A stretch of DNA of 40,239 nt, taken from NCBI GenBank assembly GCA_020633655.1, contig JACKDF010000016.1, positions 1-40,239 of the forward strand, given 5' to 3'. Of the stretch, positions 8,599-17,450 are shown piece by piece. A model generated the notes under the pieces. The model worked only from the letters and a program-made list of their open reading frames with translations, was not told the DNA's origin and did not search any database. This stretch comes from Deferribacteres bacterium (GTDB taxonomy: Bacteria; Zhuqueibacterota; Zhuqueibacteria; Zhuqueibacterales; Geothermadaptataceae). The first letter of the stretch is position 1; the number at the start of each line of letters is the position of its first letter. Made by a program: the position numbers and the translations under genes.

Positions 8599-8771
8599 AT
8601 TTTCTCCCTATGCAAATTCTTTCCTAATTGAATGAAACAAGTTGCATATTATCAATTAAAAATAAATATTAATACCTAATTGCTCATCTGATTTCATCCC
8701 TAAAATTTTATACACTGAATAGATACTTCCAGTGGCATATAAGTTGCATATTTTTCATATCTTAAGAATAT
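8599..8771. promoter_or_regulatory. Divergent intergenic region between folC and the plus-strand TonB receptor
   Basis: 173-base AT-rich region that must carry the promoters of two divergent genes. On the plus strand it contains a complete sigma-54 -24/-12 element at 8733-8748. The 12-mer AAGTTGCATATT occurs twice in direct orientation, at 8639-8650 and 8741-8752; the second copy overlaps the -12 box. The first copy lacks a matching TGGCA upstream, so it is not a second sigma-54 promoter but could be a protein-binding copy. No clear promoter for folC was recognised. Confidence 0.5.
8733..8748 (+). promoter_or_regulatory. Sigma-54 (-24/-12) promoter of the TonB receptor at 8772
   Basis: The sequence TGGCATATAAGTTGCA matches the sigma-54 consensus TGGCAYR-N4-TTGCA at both conserved boxes, with GG and GC separated by exactly ten bases. 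The predicted transcription start is near 8759, which leaves a leader of only about 12 bases before the ATG at 8772. The match and its position are seen directly in the sequence. Function is inferred and is supported by a second equally good site at 26041-26056 and by an encoded NtrC-family activator. Confidence 0.72.
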
Positions 8772-11264
8772 ATGACTTCGTATTCAATAAAACCGGAAAC
8801 TAAATTGCCTGATAAATTAAAAATACAATCATACACCCTTCTCATTGTTGTGAGCATCTTAATCATTCCATCGCTTCTGAATGCAGGGGCAACAGGAATA
8901 TTTTCCGGCAAAGTTTACGATGCATCCAATAATACACCGCTACCGGGGGCAACGATATCAATAGAAGAGACTGACATTAGCGGCAAGACTGACAAACATG
9001 GTTACTTCACTTTGGTTGGTATCCCGCCTGGTATTTACGACGCTCAAATCCAACATATTGGCTATAAAACAACACTGTGCAAACAGCTCCCAATAAAAGC
9101 AGATATAAATACAACAATCGATTTTGGAATGCAACTGCAATATAATTCGGATACTAAATTTATTGAGGTGCAAGCCCAAAGACTCATCCACCGAAGTCAT
9201 GTATCGACAACACATTATGTCACCAATATAAATTTGAACCAGGCTATTCCCGCGGACAACGTACTGGATAGTTTTAAATATATTCCCGGGCTTTTTCAAA
9301 CAAATTTTCGTGGTGGAAAATCATCGGACGTTATTTACCTGCTCGACGGCATTCCGATGATGAGTGCATACTCGCGTGATGTTGCTTTTAACATTCCGGT
9401 ATCAGCTATTGAAGAAGTTGTTGTCACAACCGGTGGTGTCAGTAGCGAATATACCAACAGTACCGCAGGAGTCGTCAATATTATCCGTAAACGGGGCAGA
9501 AAACAGTTCAGTGCCAAAGCCAGAACTTATACAGATTATGTAGGCAACGCGACGAAATACCGTGATAATTACCGCCGGTTTGAAGCCAGTCTGGGTGGCC
9601 CAATGGCAATTAACTTTGGTGGCCCGGAAGTGCAAATGAATTATTATATGAGCTTTGATTTCAATGCCACGGATACTCCACAAAAGAGTGATATTAAAAA
9701 AGTGTATAACGAAAGTGCTGCTTTCAGCAATATAAACATAAGTGCACTTTATGATTTTTCACTTTCGAAGAACAATAATCTTGCATTTCAGGGGGCATTA
9801 TCCCGATGGACGAACCATAGCCTGAGGAATGACTATTTCCCGGCGGAATCAGCGCTTTCAAAACAGGAAAATAAACATTTGCATGGGGCAATAACTTACA
9901 CATTTACGCCCACTCGGAGTTTAATTTTCAATCTCGACTTCAGTGCACAAAAAATATCCGACACAATTCGTGATAGCCGACTACACATTACCAGCAATGA
10001 TGAATCCCAAATCGCTATCAGCCAGGATCAGGAAGATACTTTGTGGGATTTCGATGTAAATGAAATTCAGTATCGCCTGCAAGGGGGCATATCCAAGCAG
10101 TTTAACAGGTATGTGAACTTAAAGGGCGGCTTCTCCACAGACATTTATAATTTGGAACTATCTTCAAATAAAATGTTTTATTACCAGGATGCGGATACCC
10201 TTGATCAGTATGTTCCAATACAGAGCCAATATTACCGTACACCGAATGCATTTGGGAGTTATCTCGAAGCCGGATTTGATTCACAACATCTGGTGGCAAA
10301 GTTAGGTGCCAGGGTCGATTATTTCAATCCACACAGTTCGGTTGTTAAACAAACGCAGGGCGAAATTTCCACCTTAAATGAGTTGTCTTTTAACGATTAT
10401 GTTTTTTCACCGAGGTTGTTTATTGGCATCCCATTCAATGACAGACACCAGCTCTTTTTTAATCTTGGTGAGTATTCACAGCTACCTCCTTTAATTTATC
10501 TTTATCATGGAACCGGTGCTTCAACCGAAATGGCGGAAGCGAGCTATCCGCTCCTTGGCAATCCCGACATGCAGATGCAAACATCACGGAATATGGAAAT
10601 CGCATTTCAACGTAAAGTAGCGCAAAACTTCGGTGCTTCATTTTCGCTCTTCAGCCGTGCAGAAAAACATAGTTTGGATACAGGATTCAATTCCGTCTTC
10701 GATTCCAATCAAAATACAATTCGTTATATGAGTACAGCACAAAGCAAGACGGAAGGATTTGAAGTTGCCTTTTCAAAAGCCATTACACCTAACTTGAACA
10801 TGCTGACACAATTTACCCACCAGACAATTAAGGGAGAGAACAATTTCCCTGAGGATAATTATTTTTATTTTCTGAACACCGATAAATTTCGGGATGCAAC
10901 GCTTCATAAAATCAATCGCAGCCAGGAAAATATCTTTCTCATTCGTGGTACATATAAATATCAGGAAAAATTTCATCTCAGCTTTTTCTCACGATTCGAA
11001 AGTCCAAGGGACTGGATAATTGAGGGGAGCACGCAAGAAGTGGCAAAAGGACAATTGGGATGGCGTAATTATACCGACTTAAAAGCGAGTATTAACGTGT
11101 GGGCAAAAAGATACCAAATGGGCCCCTACATCGAAATACGAAATTTATTGAACACAAGGCATCGTGATTATAGCGAGTACGCTTTCCTGTTTGGTGAGCC
11201 CTTACTTACACAATTTCAGGACCGTTTTGGCAGACGCATTCGCATTGGTATACAAATTTTTTAA
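8772..11264 (+). CDS. TonB-dependent outer-membrane receptor with N-terminal CarboxypepD_reg-like domain
   Basis: 830-residue outer-membrane transporter, the only plus-strand gene in the window. A hydrophobic segment at 22-38 ending SLLNA acts as signal peptide after an unusually long 20-residue polar N-terminus. Residues about 43-125 are a carboxypeptidase-regulatory-like beta domain (FSGKVYDASNNTPLPGATI, IPPGIYDAQIQHIGY), as in SusC/CirA-like receptors. The plug domain follows at about 145-240, with LLDGIPM, EEVVVTTGGVSSEY and AGVVNIIRKRG. The remainder is a 22-strand-type barrel ending in a terminal Phe (GIQIF). The ATG at 8772 has no good SD and lies about 12 bases after the predicted sigma-54 start. 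Its 3' end is 12 bases from the convergent lipoprotein gene. The substrate is unknown. Confidence 0.88.
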   Translation: MTSYSIKPETKLPDKLKIQSYTLLIVVSILIIPSLLNAGATGIFSGKVYDASNNTPLPGATISIEETDISGKTDKHGYFTLVGIPPGIYDAQIQHIGYKTTLCKQLPIKADINTTIDFGMQLQYNSDTKFIEVQAQRLIHRSHVSTTHYVTNINLNQAIPADNVLDSFKYIPGLFQTNFRGGKSSDVIYLLDGIPMMSAYSRDVAFNIPVSAIEEVVVTTGGVSSEYTNSTAGVVNIIRKRGRKQFSAKARTYTDYVGNATKYRDNYRRFEASLGGPMAINFGGPEVQMNYYMSFDFNATDTPQKSDIKKVYNESAAFSNINISALYDFSLSKNNNLAFQGALSRWTNHSLRNDYFPAESALSKQENKHLHGAITYTFTPTRSLIFNLDFSAQKISDTIRDSRLHITSNDESQIAISQDQEDTLWDFDVNEIQYRLQGGISKQFNRYVNLKGGFSTDIYNLELSSNKMFYYQDADTLDQYVPIQSQYYRTPNAFGSYLEAGFDSQHLVAKLGARVDYFNPHSSVVKQTQGEISTLNELSFNDYVFSPRLFIGIPFNDRHQLFFNLGEYSQLPPLIYLYHGTGASTEMAEASYPLLGNPDMQMQTSRNMEIAFQRKVAQNFGASFSLFSRAEKHSLDTGFNSVFDSNQNTIRYMSTAQSKTEGFEVAFSKAITPNLNMLTQFTHQTIKGENNFPEDNYFYFLNTDKFRDATLHKINRSQENIFLIRGTYKYQEKFHLSFFSRFESPRDWIIEGSTQEVAKGQLGWRNYTDLKASINVWAKRYQMGPYIEIRNLLNTRHRDYSEYAFLFGEPLLTQFQDRFGRRIRIGIQIF

Positions 11265-11276
11265 AGTTTGCATGAT

Positions 11277-12152
11277 TTAGTCATCGCTTGCCTGCACCGA
11301 CAATTTCCCACCTTCCCGCTCAAACGGCAATTTCCAATGATTTGCTAACGAAGTGAAACTTCCCCCTTCCGGGTCCTGATAGATACCGCTTGGAATAGGT
11401 TCGTGCTTGAGCAAAAAATAGGGAACAATCTCATATTCAGCGTTTTTATCCGGAATAAATCCTGCACCCAGGATGTAACTTCGCTTTTGTGAATCACCAG
11501 CCGCAATAGTTTTTGTCGCTGGACCAGACGTAACACCGATTAGTGTTGATTGTACTGTCCAATGATTGCCATTCGACTTATCTACTAACGTTAAAGGGTG
11601 AAGTGTTCCTTCAACATTACCCGGATAAAATACCGATACCGAGTCATCCAGGGCCGTAAGTACCACATCCACGCGCACTTGTGGATTGGTGCCAATGACG
11701 AGATAGGACGGGCTCAATTGCATTGTGATATCGACGAGTTTTTGCATAATAACCGGCTCAGAAATTTTCCCCTTCCCATTTATCGGGCCACTGTCATAAA
11801 TAAATTGGCCATCCTGCAAAGCTAAAGTTGTTTTTGTCAGCTTGAAATTCCCATAGTAATAATACAAATTTAAAGTACCGGTATATCCGTTACTCCCTCC
11901 CTGGGCACCACGTGGCAACGCTTCAATGCGAAATTCACCATCATCGTCGGTTCGAGTAGTGATGTCCATACCTTCAAGCCAAACGAGTGCATTTTTTGCA
12001 ACAACGTTTGTATCGAGCATGACTTTACCGGAAATCGCACTTCGATCACCGGAAATTACATTTTCACCGAAGGGGGATTCTGTGCAGGAAGAAATCCAAA
12101 AGGGAATCGAAAGGAGTAGTAAAATACGACTTAAAAACTTGCGGATATTCAT
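11277..12152 (-). CDS. Lipoprotein with CarboxypepD_reg/Ig-like domain, function unknown
   Basis: 291-residue predicted lipoprotein. The signal peptide ends in the lipobox ISSC, with C23 as the lipidated residue. After it comes a carboxypeptidase-regulatory-like or transthyretin-like beta domain (AISGKVMLDTNVVAKNALVWLEG, TDDDGEFRIEALPRG, roughly 38-90). An all-beta C-terminal half follows without recognisable motifs. It is the last gene of the minus-strand cluster starting with the GWxTD protein, 91 bases after the start of the 735-aa receptor. A surface or periplasmic partner of that receptor is plausible, but this is inferred from position only. It converges on the receptor gene at 8772-11264 with a 12-base gap and no room for an intrinsic terminator. 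Confidence 0.75.
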   Translation of the reverse strand: MNIRKFLSRILLLLSIPFWISSCTESPFGENVISGDRSAISGKVMLDTNVVAKNALVWLEGMDITTRTDDDGEFRIEALPRGAQGGSNGYTGTLNLYYYYGNFKLTKTTLALQDGQFIYDSGPINGKGKISEPVIMQKLVDITMQLSPSYLVIGTNPQVRVDVVLTALDDSVSVFYPGNVEGTLHPLTLVDKSNGNHWTVQSTLIGVTSGPATKTIAAGDSQKRSYILGAGFIPDKNAEYEIVPYFLLKHEPIPSGIYQDPEGGSFTSLANHWKLPFEREGGKLSVQASDD

Positions 12153-12243
12153 GGTTCACTCAAAAGTGTTCATAAAATAAAAATGGAATTTAAAACAAGT
12201 TCGATGAGCGTAGAATGCAAATACCATTTTCCGAATTTCAAGA

Positions 12244-14451
12244 TCAATATTGCGATCCAAAGGTTACATAAAAACGTTTATCGCGTATTGCGATACCCTG
12301 CAGGATGGTATCATCATTAAGCAGATTTCGTCCACTAAAGTTTAAAAAGAGTTTTAAGTTTTTTATATCAAATGTCTTGCTGAGATGCACATCAATATTA
12401 TCATAAGCAGGCAATTCAACTTCGGTATACAAATCAGGATTGGCACCGGTTTGACTTGAAGGCAACCAGGCAACTTGTTCGTTCTCTTTGAACCAATGAA
12501 GCTGGAAGGAATAACCCAAATGATCCAGAGTCAGATTAATCGTTTGTTTGAAATCCGATTTGAAGGGAAAGGATGATTTCTCTGAGATAAAATATTTGGA
12601 TAAACCGTATTCAGTAGAAATTTTCTTGGTGAAAAGAAAAACCGTCATCGATCCTTCCAGGCCTTTAATACTTGCAGTTTTCACGTTGTCGTATACCGGA
12701 ACCCGGGAGAATGGCGGTGAGAGGAGCCGAAATTTGTTATCATAATAATTATGAAAATAAGAAAAATCTGCTTGCCAACCTGAAACGTTGGCAATATTCC
12801 CGAGGTCGCGGGTGACTGTCGTTGCCATCTCCAGACTACGGTCTTTTTCCGGTTCCATGCTCGGGGCAGTCGCATCGCGTGCAAATTCGTTCGGTGTGCT
12901 TATTTGCTGAATTAAAGAGGGGAATTTAACATTTGCCCCAAAACTGATGTAGCTGTTCACAACCAGTTCATCATTAAAGCCATATAAATTAAGCGCAAAT
13001 TTTGCGGTACTCTCCTGCCAGCTGTTCGTTTGAAAAGTATCGTCATAGGTCGCACCGGGAAGATTATATTGTGAAGTATCCTCCTGTTCGTCATCTATGA
13101 TGTCATGGCGAAGACTCAGGTTTAAACGTACATTTTTAAAAAAATCCGAGCCTGGTTCGTCATCCGTTTTTGCAATGGCCACAAAACCCTGCGTTTTCCT
13201 CTGGAATTGGTAAAAGACCAGGTCCTTGCGATAATCAAGATTGGAATGTTGCAGTTGGTAGCCGATGAGATAATCGATTCCATGAATTTGTTGTTCTTTT
13301 TGCAGGTTTAAATACCAGGATTCATCAAACAGATCGCGCTCGTATCGTTCTGCCGAAATGATCAGATCCTGAGTTTCATCTAACTCTTTATAGGATGTTG
13401 AAAGGTCCAGTCCAGTGAGAAAACCAATATCACCATGGAAATGCAACGAACCAAGCGTGTTCATACTCGATACATCCTCAGCAAAACTCCCGGTACGGTA
13501 GTAATCCAGATCCGTACTCACAAACATGGCATTGAGCCGGGCATTATTTGAAATCGAATAAGTTAGATGACCGGTATTGTTCGTCGATAGATTTTCCAGC
13601 ACACCGTCTTCAAGAAGTCGCTCAAGACCACCGCGTTTTATGCTGTAATATCCAGAAAAATCGCCTAATTTTTGATGCAAATCAAGTCCCCAATTCCCGG
13701 ATCGATAAGTGCCCAGTCGTTGTTGAAACCGAATATTGTAATCAAAATCTGTTTTGGGGATAATGTTTACAACACCAGCAAAAGCTTCCGGGCCGTATAA
13801 AGCTGTATTGCTGCCTTTAATCACTTCGACGGTTTTTACGTCTTTCAAATCGATCAGGGACATATCAAAAATATTATCGAAAGAACTATTCAATTTGATG
13901 CCGTTATAAAGAACAACCACTTCATCCGCGTTACCACCACGAATGGTGATAGTTTTGCGGCCACTTAAATCCTCACTGACTTGCACACTGTGGTCGGTTT
14001 TCAGGAGGTCTCCGGCGTCGATGTAGCCACGAATTTCAAAGGCATTTGCATCGATCAACTCGATTGACTGGGGAATATCCAACCGGATACGGTCTGCTTC
14101 TGCCATCCCCTCAACTTCAACTCCTTGCAATGGGATAACCCGCGGCTGCAGATAAATGGTGTCCATTTTTCGTAATTTAGTCGCCTCTATGCGCAGCAAG
14201 TGGTAGCCGATATGTTGAAAAACCACCTGTTTACCCATATCTTCGGCATCAAGCCCGAAACGAAAACGGCCATCTTTGTCGGTTACCGTTCCCCTGCTTT
14301 CTCCTTCGAGGAATATATTGACCGCTTGTATATTCTCGTGTGTGTTGGTGTCTTTGACGTAGGCAATCACGAGATAATCCTGTGCCTGCAATAGTGCCTG
14401 GCTACCGAAGAGCGCGCAAGCTATCAGGATCAAGCTAATCTTCTTTTTCAT
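12244..14451 (-). CDS. TonB-dependent receptor (BtuB/CirA-like) with CarboxypepD_reg-like domain
   Basis: 735-residue outer-membrane receptor. Signal peptide 1-23 ends LLQAQ. Residues about 25-105 form the carboxypeptidase-regulatory-like domain (DTNTHENIQAVNIFLEG, VTDKDGRFRFGL, VVFQHIGYHLLRI). The plug at about 118-235 has ITIRGGNADEVVVLYNGIKL, VKTVEVIKGSNTALYG and FAGVVNIIPK, all standard plug signatures. The rest is beta-barrel, ending in an aromatic residue (FGSQY). It is shorter than the 830- and 1013-residue receptors in this window and has the length of vitamin B12 or siderophore receptors. The transported compound cannot be read from the sequence. It lies between two lipoprotein genes, suggesting a receptor plus lipoprotein complex. 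Confidence 0.9.
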   Translation of the reverse strand: MKKKISLILIACALFGSQALLQAQDYLVIAYVKDTNTHENIQAVNIFLEGESRGTVTDKDGRFRFGLDAEDMGKQVVFQHIGYHLLRIEATKLRKMDTIYLQPRVIPLQGVEVEGMAEADRIRLDIPQSIELIDANAFEIRGYIDAGDLLKTDHSVQVSEDLSGRKTITIRGGNADEVVVLYNGIKLNSSFDNIFDMSLIDLKDVKTVEVIKGSNTALYGPEAFAGVVNIIPKTDFDYNIRFQQRLGTYRSGNWGLDLHQKLGDFSGYYSIKRGGLERLLEDGVLENLSTNNTGHLTYSISNNARLNAMFVSTDLDYYRTGSFAEDVSSMNTLGSLHFHGDIGFLTGLDLSTSYKELDETQDLIISAERYERDLFDESWYLNLQKEQQIHGIDYLIGYQLQHSNLDYRKDLVFYQFQRKTQGFVAIAKTDDEPGSDFFKNVRLNLSLRHDIIDDEQEDTSQYNLPGATYDDTFQTNSWQESTAKFALNLYGFNDELVVNSYISFGANVKFPSLIQQISTPNEFARDATAPSMEPEKDRSLEMATTVTRDLGNIANVSGWQADFSYFHNYYDNKFRLLSPPFSRVPVYDNVKTASIKGLEGSMTVFLFTKKISTEYGLSKYFISEKSSFPFKSDFKQTINLTLDHLGYSFQLHWFKENEQVAWLPSSQTGANPDLYTEVELPAYDNIDVHLSKTFDIKNLKLFLNFSGRNLLNDDTILQGIAIRDKRFYVTFGSQY

Positions 14452-14572
14452 TATTAAACCTACTTTCTCATAACCATTTCGCAGAGATCACAACAGGTTA
14501 AAACTTATGACAAATCACTTTCTACAGGAATCGTATAACGCTTAAACGAGCCACCCGCCAGGAGAAAAAAAT

Positions 14573-15328
14573 CTACTTGTACCGACTCATATGTTCCCAT
14601 GTTGCTAAAAGTTTTCGTGCAGGCTTTCCAAGTTCTTTTTGCACAAAATCGTGCGTGTACTTCACCGCGCCAAAATTCTCACTGAAATAATTATGCCCCT
14701 CTCCAATAGAGGAAAAAAGCGTATCACCGGAAGTCTCATTAATCAGATACGTCTGCAAATCATACCAATGCGCATCGAGAACCGGCACGACGCGTTTTGC
14801 AGCAGGTACGAATGTTGAAGTCCAGCCACTAAACTGTGCAGCTCCCTTTGTTATATAACGAACCTGTTGGGTTTCTCCACCTTTATTCAGCGCATTAAAC
14901 ACCGTATCAACATCTATGGACCATTTTGAATCGAGGCCATCCTCTGTTTTCAGCATGATCTGCCAATAGGAAATATTAATGGGATCGCGATAGGAAAAGC
15001 CATAGGGCACAATGCGCATTCCCAGGTCTTCCGTGTTTTTCTGAAATACCGTGCCCTCTTTATCACGATAAAACGGGATACGATTTCCCTGGGAAAGATA
15101 GACCTGGCATACATGCCCGTCAATCGTGTCTTTTGAAACGATCTGCCGTGTAAATGCATGTATATCACTGACCAGCTCTTTATTTGTATCCGTCACATAA
15201 CCCCGGAAAAAGAACGGCTCATCTACAAACGGAGGCAACATGGAAACTTCCGGATATTGTGATTTCTCTTCACAAGCTGCTGTAAATAAACTGATAAAAA
15301 GCAAAAAATAAAGCATATGTAACTTCAT
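14573..15328 (-). CDS. Lipoprotein, function unknown
   Basis: 251-residue predicted lipoprotein. The hydrophobic signal peptide ends FTAAC, with the lipidated Cys at residue 19. The mature part is mixed alpha/beta, rich in Tyr and Asp, with no family I recognise. It begins just 23 bases after the GWxTD gene, and the 735-aa receptor follows 121 bases downstream, so all three are probably one transcript. The SD-like GGAGTC is ten bases before the ATG. A role with the receptor or with the GWxTD protein at the envelope is inferred only from context. Confidence 0.7.
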   Translation of the reverse strand: MKLHMLYFLLFISLFTAACEEKSQYPEVSMLPPFVDEPFFFRGYVTDTNKELVSDIHAFTRQIVSKDTIDGHVCQVYLSQGNRIPFYRDKEGTVFQKNTEDLGMRIVPYGFSYRDPINISYWQIMLKTEDGLDSKWSIDVDTVFNALNKGGETQQVRYITKGAAQFSGWTSTFVPAAKRVVPVLDAHWYDLQTYLINETSGDTLFSSIGEGHNYFSENFGAVKYTHDFVQKELGKPARKLLATWEHMSRYK

Positions 15329-15351
15329 TGTATTAAAGACTCCAGCAAAAA

Positions 15352-16821
15352 TTAATTTTCAAAAGGATTATTAATATAGTCGTTTTGCGTTCCTTTTGCA
15401 ACCTGGCGCTGCCAGTCAGGATCCTGTAATTCACCGATCATCGTTGAGTGGATCTGTTCATATTTCTTAAAACCCGTCTTGTCAGAAAAGACAAAAAGAA
15501 CACCGCCCTGCCCCTTCAGGTTGCTATACGTCCACACTTCATAAGGCGTTGTTTGCGGTGAATTTGGAAATCTTTGCACTTCGTAAGGAGGCCCGTATAA
15601 GACATAGATTCTCCCCCGGTCACTTTTCCAGCCGTCCATGAATACAGAGCGAAATTTGACGTTAGCTTCATCAATTCGCTTTAAATAAATAAAACGGTAC
15701 ACGGATCCTGCCATACCCTGTGTCGCAGCCGCTTTGACCCAAATCTCCTGCATGTAATCAGCTTTGGCTTTTTCAATGGTCAACTTCGCAAAAAATTCTT
15801 TTTCTGGTTTATCCATAAGGTAAACCATTTTATCAAATTCAACATCCAGCTCAGCATTTCCCATACGATAAAGTTCGAGAAAGGATTTATCACCCACATC
15901 GGCAATGCTCAAACCGGTTGGTTGCGGCTGAGGGATGGCTGGATTGTATATAAAGATGTCCTTTTTACTCTGCGCCAGAATGTGCTCATCAACATCAGCA
16001 ATGCCATAAACAAAGGAATAGGTACCGGAAGGCAATTTCGAGATAATTTTGGTTCCCATTTCGATGGCCATATCCCCGGTCAGTTTCTTGGTACGAAACG
16101 CGCTTCCGGTTCCCTGTACCTCGTTGCCAGAAATGCTTTCGATAGTGCAGAAGAGCTTGTATTTATCCCCCGTCAGCTTTTGGGATAAATTATAAGCTTC
16201 AAAGTAATAGTAAACGATCGGTGATGACTCACCGAATAATGCAGCTGGATTGGGGACGATTTCATAACCATTGCGAACAAAAGCCGGATTGCTTTTTCCA
16301 TCTTCGCGGCCAATTTTGGAGGAGAACAACACATTACTCAATTCGATGTCCGTCGGTTGCTTTTCCGGCACCACAACGGTTACGCTTGCACTGTCGAGTA
16401 AATTGGCGACCTCAACGGCTTTCGTATAAAGTTTGATCTCGTATGTACCGGGTTGCTCAACAGCATAACGCATGGCATCCACTACGGATTTCTGGGATTG
16501 AGCCAGGGTTGTGTCCTCTGCAGATTTAGCAACTTTCCAAACTTTCGTTGCCCATATGGCATCATTTTGTTTGATCACCAGATTGAAAACAATCTCTGCC
16601 TGTTCAAGATTATTTTTCGCATGAATGTCTGCAAAAACGGCATCAGCAATGGAGTAATAAATCTCAAGATAATAGCCACTATCCGGATTTTGGAAATGAG
16701 CCGCAGCAAGATTGGCACGAACGGAACTTCCCGCGAAGGAGTGAACACTGCAAGCTAAAAACAGAACACCAAGCACGAAAACCGCTCTGCTTCTTTTCAG
16801 AAAAAGTTTTAAACCAGTCAT
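15352..16821 (-). CDS. GWxTD-domain exported protein
   Basis: 489-residue exported protein of the GWxTD family, which is found mainly in FCB-group genomes and has no established biochemical role. Signal peptide at about 1-30, ending HSFA-G; FLAC inside it is a poor lipobox, so lipidation is doubtful. The N-terminal two thirds are beta-rich and Ig-like. The defining domain starts near residue 394 as GWKSDRGRIYVLYGPP, so the motif has Ser in place of Thr, and continues through YEVWTY. The C-terminus has DPDWQRQVA. SD AGAGGC precedes the ATG at 16821. It is the first gene of the cluster with the 251-aa lipoprotein, the 735-aa receptor and the 291-aa lipoprotein. A weak sigma-54-like site lies upstream at 16871-16886. 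Confidence 0.85.
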   Translation of the reverse strand: MTGLKLFLKRSRAVFVLGVLFLACSVHSFAGSSVRANLAAAHFQNPDSGYYLEIYYSIADAVFADIHAKNNLEQAEIVFNLVIKQNDAIWATKVWKVAKSAEDTTLAQSQKSVVDAMRYAVEQPGTYEIKLYTKAVEVANLLDSASVTVVVPEKQPTDIELSNVLFSSKIGREDGKSNPAFVRNGYEIVPNPAALFGESSPIVYYYFEAYNLSQKLTGDKYKLFCTIESISGNEVQGTGSAFRTKKLTGDMAIEMGTKIISKLPSGTYSFVYGIADVDEHILAQSKKDIFIYNPAIPQPQPTGLSIADVGDKSFLELYRMGNAELDVEFDKMVYLMDKPEKEFFAKLTIEKAKADYMQEIWVKAAATQGMAGSVYRFIYLKRIDEANVKFRSVFMDGWKSDRGRIYVLYGPPYEVQRFPNSPQTTPYEVWTYSNLKGQGGVLFVFSDKTGFKKYEQIHSTMIGELQDPDWQRQVAKGTQNDYINNPFEN

Positions 16822-16870
16822 TATTTTGCCTCTGATTATTTAAGTTTGAGAACAACATTACAATTTAAAA

Positions 16871-16886
16871 CGCACTGAGTATACCA
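16871..16886 (-). promoter_or_regulatory. Weak sigma-54-like promoter candidate for the GWxTD operon
   Basis: Read on the minus strand the sequence is TGGTATACTCAGTGCG. GG and GC are ten bases apart as required, but the -24 box has T for C and the -12 box is GTGCG instead of TTGCA. Transcription would start near 16860, about 39 bases before the ATG. I list it only because two perfect sites occur before the other receptor units; it may be chance. Confidence 0.25.
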
Positions 16887-16953
16887 GCTTCTGAATTAGG
16901 GGATGGTGAGAATTTCTGGAAAGTAGACAACGAAACCCAGCGCATTTTTCACA

Positions 16954-17143
16954 CAATTTCACCTGCTTTATTCATAAACCACAAGATTGGGGGCTGTGTC
17001 AAAACATGTAACGCGGCATTCATGTCGCTCATCTTTGAGGCCAAGCCTTCGACATAAATGTCGAGTTACAGTCAGTAAATCATGTTTTGACTTAGTCCCC
17101 ATCGCCCTCGTTGAGCATCGTATGAATAAAGCAAGTTAAGTTG
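16954..17143. repeat. Nested imperfect palindrome (MITE-like)
   Basis: Two nested pairs of inverted arms. The outer arms, 16954-16976 and 17121-17143, match at 20 of 23 positions, including a perfect 13-mer TGCTTTATTCATA. The inner arms start at 16989 (GGGGGCTGTGTCAAAACATG) and end at 17100 (CATGTTTTGACTTAGTCCCC) and match at 17 of 20. The pairing then resumes with GTAAC..ATGTCG against CGACAT..GTTAC, again about 17 of 20, after an 11-base bulge in the right arm. The unpaired centre is about 22 bases. No open reading frame and no clear target-site duplication was found. GGGG-CTGTGTCAAAA-type ends resemble transposon termini, so a degraded non-autonomous element is one reading; a structured RNA is another. 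Confidence 0.65.
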
Positions 17144-17390
17144 ATTGTAAATTCAGTATAAAAAACTGACATTTTACTCAATTGTCAATTTATTTATTTC
17201 TTGCCAGTTATTTTTCCCAAAAAGACAAAGCAGAGAGAATTTTGTTTAAGTTTAAATTCTCGAAGGTGCTTACGGAAAAGGAATTCTTTTGTCCAACACA
17301 TACATAATTCGCAAGGAAGTGAAGCATTACCTGAAAAATTGATTTGCAAAAACTCAAACATCATCGATGTCGGTTCATGCTTTTTACAAC

Positions 17391-17423
17391 AAAAAAGGCC
17401 GGGGATAGTTCCCGGCCTTTTTT
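17391..17423 (-). terminator. Rho-independent terminator (bidirectional form) of the PorV operon
   Basis: A-run, then GGCCGGG, a loop GATAGTT-type, CCCGGCC and a T-run. The GC stem is seven to eight base pairs with runs of six A and six T on either side, so it can work in both directions. It lies 28 bases after the stop of the PorV/PorQ-like gene and marks the end of the 25891-17451 operon. On the plus strand there is no obvious gene for it to end. Confidence 0.93.
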
Positions 17424-17450
17424 AAAAACTAAGATGCAAAAATAAGCAAA

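Larger units (their letters stand above)
16822..17450. other. Intergenic region with nested palindrome and terminator; no gene seen
   Basis: 629 bases between the GWxTD gene start and the PorV-like gene end. It contains a weak sigma-54-like site (16871-16886, minus), a nested imperfect palindrome (16954-17143) and a strong rho-independent terminator (17391-17423). The stretch 17144-17390 is AT-rich. I see no credible coding region: the 74-codon plus-strand reading frame at 17201-17425 has no family match and runs into the terminator. Confidence 0.7.

Noticed and set aside
8639..8650. First copy of AAGTTGCATATT as a second sigma-54 promoter
   Set aside because: The bases at the -24 position (AATGA) do not match TGGCA, so only the -12-like half is present.
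17201..17425. 74-codon plus-strand frame in the intergenic region
   Set aside because: It ends inside the palindromic terminator, has no ribosome-binding site and shows no family similarity.
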